Notes: generated by a model not told the origin, from the sequence alone. A DNA stretch of 64,000 nt from JBGTSJ01 sp041940305 (GCA_041940305.1 JBGTSJ010000005.1:186001-250000); one strand, 5' to 3'; shown: positions 24,636 through 33,432, numbered from the stretch's first letter. A program made the numbers and translations.

Positions 24636-25000
24636 CGAAACACTCCCTTCCGCCAGGCGTAAATGAACGCGATGGTCAGCGTGGCCATGAACACCAGCAT
24701 CACGCCGAACACCGTGTCCCGCAGCTCCAGCGGCACTCCATCATCGACGTAAGCGCTCACTGCCCAAGGATACAGGAACAGCAGCTCCACGTCGAAAACG
24801 AGGAACAGAATTGCCACGAGATAGAATTTGACGTCGAACGGCTGCCGCGCGTCCCCGACCGGGTCCATCCCCGACTCATAGGGCATCTGCTTCACCGGCG
24901 TCTTCTTCCGCGGACCGATCAGATGCGTCAGCGCCAGGTTCGTGATCACGAACCCGACCAGGATGATCGCGTACACCAGCAGCGGATGGATCTCGGGCAT
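24626..25000 (-). CDS. nuoA: NADH-quinone oxidoreductase subunit A
   Basis: A 124-residue membrane subunit with three helices. KQMPYESGMDPVGDARQPFDVKFYLVAILFLVFDVE, in conserved blocks, is the NuoA signature, including the cytoplasmic ESG loop and the acidic FDVE end. It is the first gene of the nuoA-F block, so its promoter should lie in the 200 nt above 25000. Confidence 0.96.
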   Translation of the reverse strand: MPEIHPLLVYAIILVGFVITNLALTHLIGPRKKTPVKQMPYESGMDPVGDARQPFDVKFYLVAILFLVFDVELLFLYPWAVSAYVDDGVPLELRDTVFGVMLVFMATLTIAFIYAWRKGVFRWR

Positions 25001-25147
25001 GGCTCGAACGTCGTAACCTCAAGGCGTGTCACAGGAAGCAACTGCGATCCTGTTTCGCCGAAGCGCGAATGATAGCGGCCCCTGTCGGCGTCCGCAAACT
25101 GCCGAACGCGCAGGCAACACCGGAGAATTGCAGAGATGCGCGCGCAA

Positions 25148-25180
25148 AGAAACCCGGCTTCTTCAAGAAACCGGGTTTCT
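25148..25180 (-). terminator. Terminator after the DUF1571 gene
   Basis: A 10-bp stem, AGAAACCCGG with CCGGGTTTCT, extended by imperfect pairing (CTTC/GAAA), lies 26 nt past the stop of the gene ending at 25206. It is the same sequence family as the hairpins at 955, 39786 and 55805. Confidence 0.75.
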
Positions 25181-25205
25181 CGCGAGGTTCGAAATGCGTC
25201 GCGAC

Positions 25206-26030
25206 TTAGAAGTCGTACGCGGTGTTGGCCGGATCGAAGTCGATGTCCTTCAGGCCGACGTTCGTCTTCAGGTTCGAGTAGTAGTAGTCCTCGACCAGCA
25301 CGGGCTCACCGCCGTTGGCGGCGAACTCCCAGTTCTGCAGCCGCGCCGGCAGGCCGGTGGCGTTGTCGATGTACAGCCGCGACGACTGGTACCGCACGTC
25401 GGCCGTCTTCTGGGCGTAGCTGATCTGGACCACCTTGCAGCTCTGCGACCCGATCTTGGCTTCGGGGTAGAACTTGACGTCCACACCCGCGACCTTGGTC
25501 TCGTCGAGCCAGCGCTCCATGATGATCTCGAGCATGTTCCGCAGGCCGATCTTGTTGATCGGATAGCGGTTCTCCTTTTTCGCCAGTGGCCCGCTGGGAT
25601 CAACTTCGATCGCCCCGACGAGCGACGCGATGCCGGTCTCGTGGACGAGCATCATGCCGTTCCGCTTGTTGGGGGAGAACAGCACCTCACGCCCGGCGTG
25701 CGGATTGGTGAACTTCAGGTACACATCCTTCGGTTCCTCGCGCAGCTTGATGTGCATCTGTGTCGTGAGGAACTCGCCGTTGACCATCTCCTTCTTGATC
25801 ACGTCCGCTTCATAATCCTTGACGGACTCAAGCTTCTCGAGGCTCTGGGCGGCGAGCTTGAGGACGGGAACGAGCGGATGGGACTGCTCGGCTTCCGCGA
25901 TGCGGGTGGCGATCTTCGTTTCGGCGAAGACATTGACCGGAGCGAACCCAATGGCGGCGGCGGCCATCGCCGTCATTGCGGAACGCTGCAGGAAGGCGCG
26001 GCGGGAGAAACTGGGGGACTTCTGTGTCAT
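25206..26030 (-). CDS. Tat-exported DUF1571 protein
   Basis: A 274-residue protein typical of planctomycetes. The N-terminus MTQKSPSFSRRAFLQRSAM carries a twin-arginine signal (SRRAFLQ) followed by an Ala-rich hydrophobic stretch ending near residue 36 (VFAET). The mature part has DYEADVIKKEMVNG, KDVYLKFTNPHAGREVLF and YIDNATGLPARLQNWEF, matching the DUF1571 pattern and suggesting a LolA-like beta fold. Its function is unknown. It is monocistronic, with a terminator downstream. Confidence 0.85.
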   Translation of the reverse strand: MTQKSPSFSRRAFLQRSAMTAMAAAAIGFAPVNVFAETKIATRIAEAEQSHPLVPVLKLAAQSLEKLESVKDYEADVIKKEMVNGEFLTTQMHIKLREEPKDVYLKFTNPHAGREVLFSPNKRNGMMLVHETGIASLVGAIEVDPSGPLAKKENRYPINKIGLRNMLEIIMERWLDETKVAGVDVKFYPEAKIGSQSCKVVQISYAQKTADVRYQSSRLYIDNATGLPARLQNWEFAANGGEPVLVEDYYYSNLKTNVGLKDIDFDPANTAYDF

Positions 26031-26315
26031 ACGTACATACTCCTACGCGTGAGGGGTCTTGCGGTATCGTGGCTTCCGGGGGCGGCCCTGTCCAGCCTTA
26101 TCTCTCTTGTCGGCACGACAGAGGTTGCGCGTTGATGCAGTCACGCAATGGCGGCGGATACTGCCGGAATCGCAAGTCCTCCGCGACCGGCGCGTCGCTG
26201 GCAACCGGAAGATCTTGACAGCCGATTGAGACGCCGCCGCCGCGATTGGTCCGCAGCGCGGCGCGGGCCTCGTCAGCCCAGACGTCGGCCGTCCCCCCGC
26301 ACGGTGTGAGAAGAG

Positions 26316-26388
26316 AGGCGGCGCCCGGATTCGAACCGGGGGTGACGGATTTGCAATCCGTTGCCTTAGGCCACTTGGCTACGCCGCC
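26316..26388 (-). tRNA. tRNA-Cys (GCA)
   Basis: A 73-nt cloverleaf on the minus strand. The acceptor stem is GGCGGCG/CGCCGCC, the anticodon stem ACGGA/TCCGT with loop TTGCAAA (anticodon GCA), and the T arm CCCGG-TTCGAAT-CCGGG. The discriminator base is U73, a known identity element for cysteine tRNA. CCA is not encoded. Confidence 0.97.
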
Positions 26389-26744
26389 TGAATTTGGTCA
26401 CTGCCAACATCGGATTTTGCACACCACATGCATAACCGAAAAACCGGCAGATCCGTTACGGCACTTCGGCTGCACATGCGGCGACGGCAAAGTCCAAATC
26501 GTGTCGCTGACGCATGTTGCGATCGTCCTGCGGCGTCATGCTAGAAGTCGCGCACGCGGGCGTCAAGCGGCCCGCGCTCCACGTCCGCCGCGGTCTCTGC
26601 GGCACTCGCTCCGCCGCGCCGACGGCCGCCCCTGCAGCAGCCGGTTTCAGCAGAATCTGCCGTTTAGCCGAAACCTTGCGGGCTCGGCCGGGGTTCAAAG
26701 GTCGTGGTCGAGACTACTCTCCAGACTAAAAATGGGGCGTCGTG
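26389..26744 (+). other. Intergenic region with no recognised gene
   Basis: About 355 nt between tRNA-Cys and the EF-hand gene. It includes a GTTTAGCC word near 26672 that begins like the palindromic element at 14231 but is not followed by a good hairpin. No coding-like frame is seen. Confidence 0.35.
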
Positions 26745-27731
26745 ATGCGTCAGCTCAATCGACTTGTTTGCCTGGCCGCCTTGTTCGGATTTCCGTCCCT
26801 CTCGTTCGCGCAGGAAACGGAACAGACTCCCGCACAACTCTTCGACTCCCTCGACGCCAACAGCGATGGCGAATTGACGAACGAGGAGATTCCTGATGCC
26901 CAGCGGCGCCATTTCCGCCGCCTGCTGCGCACGGGAGACGAAAACCAGGATGGCAAGCTGACCCGGGCGGAATTCACCGCCAGCCTGAGCGCCCAGGACG
27001 AGCCCGTTGCCACGCCCGAGAACGAGCGACGCGGCGACCAGCGTCGTGGCCAGTTCGACTTCGAAGCCATGTTCGCCCGCGCGGATGCCGACAACAGCGG
27101 CACCGTCTCCCTTGCGGAGTTGCCGGAACAAATGCGCGAACGGATGCGTCGTGTGTATGAGCGCCTTGGGAAGGACGCGATCACGCTCGAAGAATGGCGG
27201 CAGGCCACAGTCGGCGCCAGACAGTTCGACGCCAACCAGTTCGTCAACATGCTGCGTCGCATGGATCGGAACGGCGATGGCAAACTCACCCTGTCCGAGG
27301 TTCCGGAGGACCAGCGCGAGCGGTTCCAGGGGATGTTCGACCGTTTTGGCTCCGATGAAATCGACCTGGCTCAGGCCTCCCAGCGGTTCGCCCAGTTCCG
27401 GCGACGACCGGACGACGGCGCGGCTCCGTCACCCCGAGACGACCGACCGCGCCCGCCGATTCTCCAGTCACTCGACACCGACGGCGACCACAGCCTCACC
27501 AGGGAAGAACTGGCGGCGGCCGCGGACAAGTTCGATGACTTGGACCGGAACCGCGACGGTCGGCTCGATCCCGCAGAACTGTTCGGAGCACCGCCCGACG
27601 CGGCGTCTCGCGAAATGCGGCCGGACGACGACCGACCGCGCAATACACGCAGTGATCGCCGCAGACCGGACGAAGGGAGTAATCCCAATTCCGATCGCCC
27701 CCGCCGCCCAGCGACAGACGACGAGCCCTAA
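26745..27731 (+). CDS. Secreted protein with six EF-hand calcium-binding loops
   Basis: A 328-residue protein with a signal peptide (MRQLNRLVCLAALFGFPSLSFA). Six EF-hand loops are visible: DANSDGELTNEE, DENQDGKLTRAE, DADNSGTVSLAE, DRNGDGKLTLSE, DTDGDHSLTREE and DRNRDGRLDPAE. Arg-rich linkers (RRHFRRLLR, RERMRRVYERLG) lie between them, and the Pro/Arg/Asp-rich tail from about residue 280 is probably disordered. It likely binds calcium outside the cytoplasm; its partner is unknown. An in-frame GTG lies one codon upstream of the chosen ATG. Confidence 0.85.
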   Translation: MRQLNRLVCLAALFGFPSLSFAQETEQTPAQLFDSLDANSDGELTNEEIPDAQRRHFRRLLRTGDENQDGKLTRAEFTASLSAQDEPVATPENERRGDQRRGQFDFEAMFARADADNSGTVSLAELPEQMRERMRRVYERLGKDAITLEEWRQATVGARQFDANQFVNMLRRMDRNGDGKLTLSEVPEDQRERFQGMFDRFGSDEIDLAQASQRFAQFRRRPDDGAAPSPRDDRPRPPILQSLDTDGDHSLTREELAAAADKFDDLDRNRDGRLDPAELFGAPPDAASREMRPDDDRPRNTRSDRRRPDEGSNPNSDRPRRPATDDEP

Positions 27732-27796
27732 GCCGTCAGTTTCGGGGCGAACGAGAGTTTCATAACTCGGAAGCTCAAGACCGCCCCGGCGCAGAT

Positions 27797-27818
27797 TCGT
27801 GTCATATACATGACACGA
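27797..27818. promoter_or_regulatory. 22-nt perfect palindrome, operator-like
   Basis: TCGTGTCAT and ATGACACGA form a perfect 9-bp inverted repeat around ATAC. It lies between two converging genes, 66 nt after the EF-hand gene. The AT-rich centre and lack of a U-run look more like a dimeric regulator site than a terminator. Confidence 0.4.
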
Positions 27819-27876
27819 CTGAGCAGACAACCAAACAATCTGTTGCATTTTGCGCCGGTTCGAGGACGATATATCA

Positions 27877-27899
27877 GCGAGCGCCATTTGGACGCTCGC
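27877..27899. terminator. Hairpin between converging EF-hand and OleD-like genes
   Basis: A 7-bp perfect stem (GCGAGCG with CGCTCGC) with a 9-nt loop. No strong U-tract is present, so its use as a terminator is tentative. Confidence 0.35.
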
Positions 27900-28013
27900 A
27901 GTATCGTCCGTTCCGGCGTTGACTTCCGTGTGTTGGCCCACGCGCGGATTGTCCGCCGGGACGGGCGACCTTTTGAGTCTTCGCTCAGCCGCCCCGGTTC
28001 GCAGGTGACGCCG

Positions 28014-29042
28014 TCAGACGCCCCTCGAGCCTCCCTCGGGCGTGCCGCCGCTCGGTGCCCTCACCGTTGCCGCCTGCATCCGGTTGAGTCCTTCCTCGAT
28101 GCTCACCTGCGGCCGATACCCGAAATCCCGTTCGGCTGCATCAATCCGATACCAGTGCGCCTGGCTCAACTGCCGTGCCACAAACCGCGTCATCGGCGGT
28201 TCGCCCGGCAGTCGCAGCACGCGGTAGATTCCTTCCAGCGCCGATCCCACGCGATACGCCTGCCGCGCCGAAATCGATTTGGAGATTGCCGGTGCCCCCG
28301 CGCGTGCCAGCACCTCCCCGATAAACTCCCACAACCGGACCGGCTCTGGCTCATTAATGAAGTACGAACGCCCCGCGATGGGAGAGTCAGGTCCCAGTGC
28401 GTCGGCCGTCTGCAGATGTGCGTGTGCCACGTTCTCCACATAGGAAACGGAGATCCGGTTCATCCCATCTCCGACTCGCCGCAACCGTCCGCTGCGGGCC
28501 CGCTCGATGATCCGCGGAATCAGATGCGGGTCACGCGGCCCCCAGATCAAGTGCGGTCGCAGGACTGCAGTCGACAGGCTCTCGTCGTTCGCCCGCAGAA
28601 CTGCCTGCTCCGCCAGGGCCTTGGTGTGGGGATAGTGGCATAAATAACGCGGTGCGTACGGCAGCGACTCGTCGGCTCCCTCATGTGGACGGCCGTCAAA
28701 GACCACGCTGGGCGAACTCGTGAACACGAGCCGACGCACACCCGCCGAACGGCAACCGGCAATCACATGCTCCGTCCCGACCGTATTGGGGCCGTAGTAG
28801 CGCCGCCACGGTCCCCACACGCCGGCCAGCGCAGCCACATGAAACACCACATCCACGCCGGCGCAGGCCGATCGCACCGACTCCAAGTCCTGCAGGTCGC
28901 CCGCCCGCTGCTCCACCCCCATAGCCGCGAGTTCGGGATACTGGGCGCGCGAGAAACTGCGGACCCGATCGCCGCGGGCCAGGAGTTGTTCCACGATGTA
29001 TCGGCCGAGGAATCCTCCCCCGCCCGTGACCAATGCATGCAT
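28014..29042 (-). CDS. OleD-like 3-oxoacyl/3-beta-HSD-type NAD(P)-dependent reductase
   Basis: A 342-residue extended short-chain dehydrogenase. The N-terminal nucleotide loop GGGGFLG is at 7-13, and the catalytic Tyr137-x-x-x-Lys141 lies in HYPHTKALAEQ. Long stretches (LRPHLIWGPRDPHLIPR; LRLPGEPPMTRF; RDFGYRPQVSIEEGL) follow the pattern of OleD, the 2-alkyl-3-ketoacid reductase of long-chain olefin synthesis (OleABCD), known in several planctomycetes. No oleA, B or C is in the window, so the pathway link rests on similarity alone; a sterol-type dehydrogenase role is the alternative. It is divergent from the sulfatase gene. Confidence 0.8.
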   Translation of the reverse strand: MHALVTGGGGFLGRYIVEQLLARGDRVRSFSRAQYPELAAMGVEQRAGDLQDLESVRSACAGVDVVFHVAALAGVWGPWRRYYGPNTVGTEHVIAGCRSAGVRRLVFTSSPSVVFDGRPHEGADESLPYAPRYLCHYPHTKALAEQAVLRANDESLSTAVLRPHLIWGPRDPHLIPRIIERARSGRLRRVGDGMNRISVSYVENVAHAHLQTADALGPDSPIAGRSYFINEPEPVRLWEFIGEVLARAGAPAISKSISARQAYRVGSALEGIYRVLRLPGEPPMTRFVARQLSQAHWYRIDAAERDFGYRPQVSIEEGLNRMQAATVRAPSGGTPEGGSRGV

Positions 29043-29141
29043 AGCGGCGGCGAGCGTACGTCAGCCCGTGCGTTGCGTCGAGCCAGTTCCGGGATCAGGA
29101 TAGCCGGCTGCCGATCTCCTTCGACGCCGCGAGAGCCACCG

Positions 29142-30602
29142 ATGCTTCTGCAATCCGCCAATGCAACCGGACGTCACATGGGACGCAGCCGCGTTTGGAC
29201 CGGCGCCCTGCTTGCCTGCGCAGCCGGAGCCGTCAATCTGCTCGTTCCAGTCGCCGGTGCCGATGAACCGCCGCGGCCCAACGTCCTGTTCCTCCTCGCC
29301 GACGACCAGCGGCCCGATACGATCCACGCACTCGGCAACGACCACATCCGCACGCCGCACCTCGACCGCCTCGTCCGCGAAGGCACGGCCTTCCGCCGCG
29401 CGATCGTCGCGATTCCCATCTGCGTCGCCAGTCGCGCTGAAATCATTACGGGCCGAGACGGCCTGCTCAACGGCAAAAACGACTTTGGTTTCTCACCGGC
29501 AGAGGATGCCCCGTCCTGGGGCTCGGTGATGCGCGACGCAGGTTACGATACCGGCTACGTCGGCAAGTGGCATACGTCCGGCAGACCCAGCACGCACGGT
29601 TACGCCAATGCTCCGGGACTTTTCGCCGGTGGAGCAGCGAACCGGCCTCTGACACATCCCCTGGACTGGAAGGGCATGCCGGTCACCGGCTATGTCGGCT
29701 GGGTCTTTCAGACCGACGACCGCACGCAGTTTCCCGATCGCGGAGTGGGACTGACTCCCGACATCAGCGCCGCCTTCGCCGACGCGGCGATCGAGTTCAT
29801 CGACACTCGCCGCGAGCGGCCCTTCTTCCTGCACGTTAACTTCACCGCGCCGCATGATCCGCTCTTCATGCCCACAGGGTACGAATCTCTGTACGACCCC
29901 GACGCGCTCCCGCTGCCCCCCAACTTTCTGCCGGAGCATCCGTTCGATCACGGAAACTTCGACGGTCGCGACGAACGTCTCTTTCACTGGCCGCGCACTC
30001 CTGAGGAAACACGCGGCGCGCTCGCCGTGTACTACGCCGTCATCACGCACATGGACGAGCAGATCGGCCGCATCATCGCCGCCCTTGAGCATTCGGGAGA
30101 GCTCGACAACACGCTCATCATCGTCTCCAGCGACCACGGCCTCGCCATGGGCAGCCACGGACTGCGCGGCAAGCAGAACATGTACGAGCACTCGATCGGA
30201 GTGCCGCTCCTGTTCCGCGGTCCGGACGTTCGCCGCGGCGCGCAGCTCGATGCGCAGTGCTATCTGCGCGATCTGTTTCCCACCGTCTGCGACTTCTGCG
30301 GCGTAACGCCGCCCGCAACCGTTCACGGACAGAGTCTGGTCCCACTCCTCGCCGGCGAGGCGGACGTCCTCTACCCGGAGGTCTTCGCTCACTTCCGCGA
30401 CTCACAACGCATGATCCGTACCGCATCATGGAAGTACGTCGACTATCCCCTCGCCGATCGCGAGCAGCTCTTCGACCTGGCGGCCGACCCGCACGAATTG
30501 CACGACCTGTCACGCGATCAGGCACACTCCGCGCGACTCATCGACCTCCGCGGGCGACTGACTCAGTGGCGTCGCGAGCGGCACGATCCGACCCTTCCGT
30601 GA
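29142..30602 (+). CDS. Exported sulfatase (formylglycine-type)
   Basis: A 486-residue member of the alkaline phosphatase-like sulfatase family, which removes sulfate esters, usually from polysaccharides. A signal-like hydrophobic segment lies at about residues 19-40. Metal residues are in NVLFLLADDQRPD. The modification motif is C94-V-A-S-R98 followed by AEIITGR; the usual Pro is Ala, matching the accepted CxAxR form, so Cys94 should be converted to formylglycine. Other conserved pieces are GYVGKWH, LHVNFTAPHDP and SSDHGLAMGSHG. An alternative start is ATG 29178. No sulfatase-modifying enzyme is nearby. Confidence 0.9.
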   Translation: MLLQSANATGRHMGRSRVWTGALLACAAGAVNLLVPVAGADEPPRPNVLFLLADDQRPDTIHALGNDHIRTPHLDRLVREGTAFRRAIVAIPICVASRAEIITGRDGLLNGKNDFGFSPAEDAPSWGSVMRDAGYDTGYVGKWHTSGRPSTHGYANAPGLFAGGAANRPLTHPLDWKGMPVTGYVGWVFQTDDRTQFPDRGVGLTPDISAAFADAAIEFIDTRRERPFFLHVNFTAPHDPLFMPTGYESLYDPDALPLPPNFLPEHPFDHGNFDGRDERLFHWPRTPEETRGALAVYYAVITHMDEQIGRIIAALEHSGELDNTLIIVSSDHGLAMGSHGLRGKQNMYEHSIGVPLLFRGPDVRRGAQLDAQCYLRDLFPTVCDFCGVTPPATVHGQSLVPLLAGEADVLYPEVFAHFRDSQRMIRTASWKYVDYPLADREQLFDLAADPHELHDLSRDQAHSARLIDLRGRLTQWRRERHDPTLP

Positions 30603-30654
30603 CGCGTGCCGGTTTGCCTCTTGCCCAGCCGCCGGCGCGTCGATATAAGGCAGT

Positions 30655-31200
30655 ATGTCGGCGGCCCTGCCGGGATTCGCCGACGGGAATCAGGTGCGCT
30701 TCCCGGTTCCTCACGACGAGGCGACTCAACGCCGCACCTTCGAACTGCAGGGATTGCAGAGGATTGCAGTAGCTATGGCTGCGGTCAATCGTTGCGGTAC
30801 AGGCTCTGCGCCGAGTCTGTACGATGCGGCCATCCTTGAGGCCGACCGACACAAGTGGCTGGTCAGCGAGCGCCTCGGCCGCGATGGCGGATTCCAGGCC
30901 TGGAGCGAATGGTGGGTCAAGTACTGGCCCGGCTTCTGCCGCCACCGTCGGCTGGAGCACCTCCGCGGCGATCGCCGCTGGCGGGAATTCGAAGACGATT
31001 TCTTCGGCCACTTCTACGACCGGATCGTGCAGGGCGATCCGCTGCTCAACGAGATCCTCGACCGGGTCGCCGAAGGTTGGGAGAACCTCAACTTCACCTG
31101 CTGGCTCCACGAGCAGGAGCTTTCGAGCGACGACGTGCTGCAGATTCTCGAGGTGGTCAACATCAACACCGCCGCCCGACTCGAGCCGCACGGCGCCTGA
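30655..31200 (+). CDS. Hypothetical Trp-rich helical protein
   Basis: A 181-residue protein I do not recognise. It has no signal peptide or membrane helix. The central part is rich in Trp, Arg and acidic residues (DRHKWLVSERLGRDGGFQAW, then SEWWVKYWPGF, EHLRGDRRWREFEDDFFGHF), suggesting a compact helical cytoplasmic protein. The start at 30655 has AAGG 4 nt upstream; ATG 30775 is a plausible shorter start, since similarity-like composition begins there. It lies 52 nt after the sulfatase gene on the same strand and may share its transcript. Confidence 0.65.
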   Translation: MSAALPGFADGNQVRFPVPHDEATQRRTFELQGLQRIAVAMAAVNRCGTGSAPSLYDAAILEADRHKWLVSERLGRDGGFQAWSEWWVKYWPGFCRHRRLEHLRGDRRWREFEDDFFGHFYDRIVQGDPLLNEILDRVAEGWENLNFTCWLHEQELSSDDVLQILEVVNINTAARLEPHGA

Positions 31201-31203
31201 CGC

Positions 31204-32214
31204 TCACTGCGCAGGCTGCGTGAGCCGCGATTGCGCAGCCAGCCAGGCGCACGCCGCCCTCGGCAGACCTTCGTGACCGCCGTCAAACAGCGTCACGCGC
31301 GTCGCGCCCGCGCTGCGGCGCAGACGGATCTCCCGGCCATACGTCAGGTCTTCCGCCACGTCGGATTCACGGGGCGATGCCAGCCGCTCATCGCGCCATA
31401 ACTCCTCCATCTCGGCCTCGCCGATGACTGGATGTCCGCCCGCTTCCGCGATGACGTTGAATGCCCGCAGCGAGTGATGAATCGGCACGGATCCGGTCTT
31501 GCCGTCGGTCACTCCGGCGTTGATGTCCAGCCGCAGGTCCCCGACGTTCTCCAGCCAGTGGATTGGCGAACGCTCGCGATACTCCCGGTCGACTTCCTCC
31601 GAATCGCCCGGCGCGCCTCCGCAACACGCCGCGATCATCCGCGCATAGTTCTGCGGCTCCCCGTCCTTCGTATGAAACCGGTACCAGTCGGCCAGATCGG
31701 TGATGCCCACCCATGCCGAAACGGCCGAGAATCGCTCCGGATGGCGGCCCGCCATCAGCAGCGACATATGTCCTCCCCCCGATGCCCCCGCCAGGTAGAT
31801 CCGCGACGCATCAACGAGGAACTGCGCGCTCATCCAGTCGACGGCATCGAGAATGTCCTGCCGCGCCAGATCCGATCCGCACGCCTCAGGGTGATCGTTC
31901 CGCCCGCGGAAGTTCGGCTGGATGAACAGCCACTCGCGATCCACCCCCTCCTGCAGCCACGGGCTGCGATCCTGCGTATAGTCCCCGCTCCACGAGTGCA
32001 GAAACACCAGCAGCGGCGTTGATTCGGTGCGCGCCCGCTCCGGCGCCCAGTACAGCGATGGCTGCGGCGTCTGATCGATCGTGCTCTCAATGTGCACTTC
32101 AGTGAGCGAGGGGATTTCGAGCGATTGCGCTGCGCACTGCGAAATCGTGAAAATACTGAACAACACGGCGAGTGCCGCTCGCCCCATCCCCGCCAGCGTC
32201 AGTTTCATTGTCAC
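31204..32214 (-). CDS. Secreted alpha/beta hydrolase (peptidase S9/esterase-like)
   Basis: A 336-residue protein with a signal peptide (hydrophobic 10-28) and a catalytic alpha/beta-hydrolase domain. The nucleophile elbow is GASGGGH with Ser145. The late His is in FDGGHEG (about residue 314), and the acid is likely in the INAGVTDGKTGSV region. The HSWSGDYTQ loop forms the oxyanion region. This looks like a polyester or acyl-peptide hydrolase, but the substrate is not evident. A GTG start at 32214 is chosen because AGGAG lies 7 nt upstream; ATG 32208 is the alternative. Confidence 0.8.
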   Translation of the reverse strand: MTMKLTLAGMGRAALAVLFSIFTISQCAAQSLEIPSLTEVHIESTIDQTPQPSLYWAPERARTESTPLLVFLHSWSGDYTQDRSPWLQEGVDREWLFIQPNFRGRNDHPEACGSDLARQDILDAVDWMSAQFLVDASRIYLAGASGGGHMSLLMAGRHPERFSAVSAWVGITDLADWYRFHTKDGEPQNYARMIAACCGGAPGDSEEVDREYRERSPIHWLENVGDLRLDINAGVTDGKTGSVPIHHSLRAFNVIAEAGGHPVIGEAEMEELWRDERLASPRESDVAEDLTYGREIRLRRSAGATRVTLFDGGHEGLPRAACAWLAAQSRLTQPAQ

Positions 32215-32264
32215 TCACCGGCTCCTGCGAGGAACGACTGTCGTATTTGAAAGTACGACGCACT

Positions 32265-32297
32265 GCCTCCGTGTTCGTCGTGCCTTTGTGGTTCAAC
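32265..32297 (-). repeat. 'Accacaaaggcac' dispersed repeat
   Basis: On the minus strand this reads GTTGAACCACAAAGGCACG followed by ACGAACACGGAGG, a short quasi-periodic purine-rich repeat of a kind scattered in many bacterial intergenic regions. A 6-bp hairpin (GTCGTA/TACGAC, 32240-32259) lies beside it. I know of no function. Confidence 0.45.
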
Positions 32298-32382
32298 ACT
32301 CTTCGCCAACGCCGTCGAGCAGAACACAAAACCCGCTTGAGCACCAGCGATCCGCGCTCCGACCACCGCGCCGCAGGCGGTG

Positions 32383-33351
32383 TCAGTGATCCCCGGGATA
32401 GTACGGCTCCACATGCACGACCACTTCTCGCACCGACGGCCAGTCGCGCTGAATCTCGGCCCGCACGTGCTGCGTGATCACGTGCGCGGCCGCGACGTTC
32501 ATATCCGGGTCGACTTCAATGTCGATGTCCACGTGCGCGTCGGGACCGGCATGCTGAATCCGGACTTTCTCCACTCCCTGGACCCCCTCGACCCGCAGCG
32601 CGGCCGACTTGACCTGCTCAAAACGAGCGTCGTCCGGTGCACGGTCCAGCAATTGATGAAAGTTCTCGTTGGCAGCCGCCGCTCCGAGGATCACCATTAC
32701 GATCGCCAGCAGCGCGGCGCACACCAGGTCGATGCGATGCCCCTGTTGTGGAAACTGGCTCGCCGCCAGCAGTCCCACCCCCGCCACGATGCTGGTCGCC
32801 GCGTCCACCCGGTAATGAAAACCCTCGGCCAGCAGCGCCGTGCTTTCCTTGCGCTCCCCCATCTGCCGTACGATCCGCGCGCTCACTTCCAGGATCACCG
32901 CCGACGCAGCCGGAATGCACCAGGCAAATCGATGGACCTCCCCGGCGGGCGGAGATCCCACGACTCCGAACAGGTACCGGACCGCCAGCCACAGCCCGGC
33001 GGCGCACACCAGCAGCCCCAACTGCAGCCCGGCGAGCGGCTCATACCGCCCGTGCCCGAAAGGATGCTCCTCATCCGGCGGACGCGCCGCCAGCCGGATC
33101 GCCAGCACAATGGCGAGGCTCGCCACCACGTCGAACACGCTCGCCACCGCGTCCACCAGCAGCGCGGCGTATCCCAGAAACCACACGCCGGCAAGCTCCA
33201 GCGCAATCACGCTCAGCCGCAGCCCGATGCCGATCCACGCCACGCGCAGCAACTCCCGCTCGCGATCGGCGCGGGCCAACCGGGACTCGCGCGGAGGCGA
33301 CACGGGGGCGGGAAAGGCGTCGTCTGATGTTGAGTGCCGGGGGATTGACAT
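32383..33351 (-). CDS. Cation diffusion facilitator (CDF) family transporter
   Basis: A 322-residue metal/proton antiporter, probably exporting Zn2+, Fe2+ or a similar divalent ion. The membrane part has six helices. LVDAVASVFDVVASL supplies the helix II Asp pair, HPFGHGRYEPLAG is the signature loop, and HYRVDAATSIVAG is the helix V site. The cytoplasmic C-terminal domain (about 235-322: HAGPDAHVDIDIEVDPDM) is the usual ferredoxin-like dimerisation domain. The start MSIPRHSTSDD is preceded by GAGGAAG. Confidence 0.93.
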   Translation of the reverse strand: MSIPRHSTSDDAFPAPVSPPRESRLARADRERELLRVAWIGIGLRLSVIALELAGVWFLGYAALLVDAVASVFDVVASLAIVLAIRLAARPPDEEHPFGHGRYEPLAGLQLGLLVCAAGLWLAVRYLFGVVGSPPAGEVHRFAWCIPAASAVILEVSARIVRQMGERKESTALLAEGFHYRVDAATSIVAGVGLLAASQFPQQGHRIDLVCAALLAIVMVILGAAAANENFHQLLDRAPDDARFEQVKSAALRVEGVQGVEKVRIQHAGPDAHVDIDIEVDPDMNVAAAHVITQHVRAEIQRDWPSVREVVVHVEPYYPGDH

Positions 33352-33432
33352 GCAGCCGTATCTTCCTCGGAGCGCAGGGGAACTCATCATCGCCGTCAGA
33401 CAGTCCTGGCGCACCAACGTCGTCCCAGCGCT

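Noticed and set aside
20133..25000. nuo block considered as a truncated or pseudogenised operon
   Set aside because: All six genes are full length with intact cofactor residues. Only the later genes are absent from the window, and they may lie elsewhere.
27810..28643. A plus-strand open frame running into the OleD-like gene
   Set aside because: Most of it is antisense to a well-supported reductase and its translation has no motif.
29142..30602. Sulfatase considered inactive because the usual CxPSR reads CVASR
   Set aside because: Ala in place of Pro is accepted in the formylglycine motif (CxAxR), and the surrounding metal and catalytic motifs are intact.
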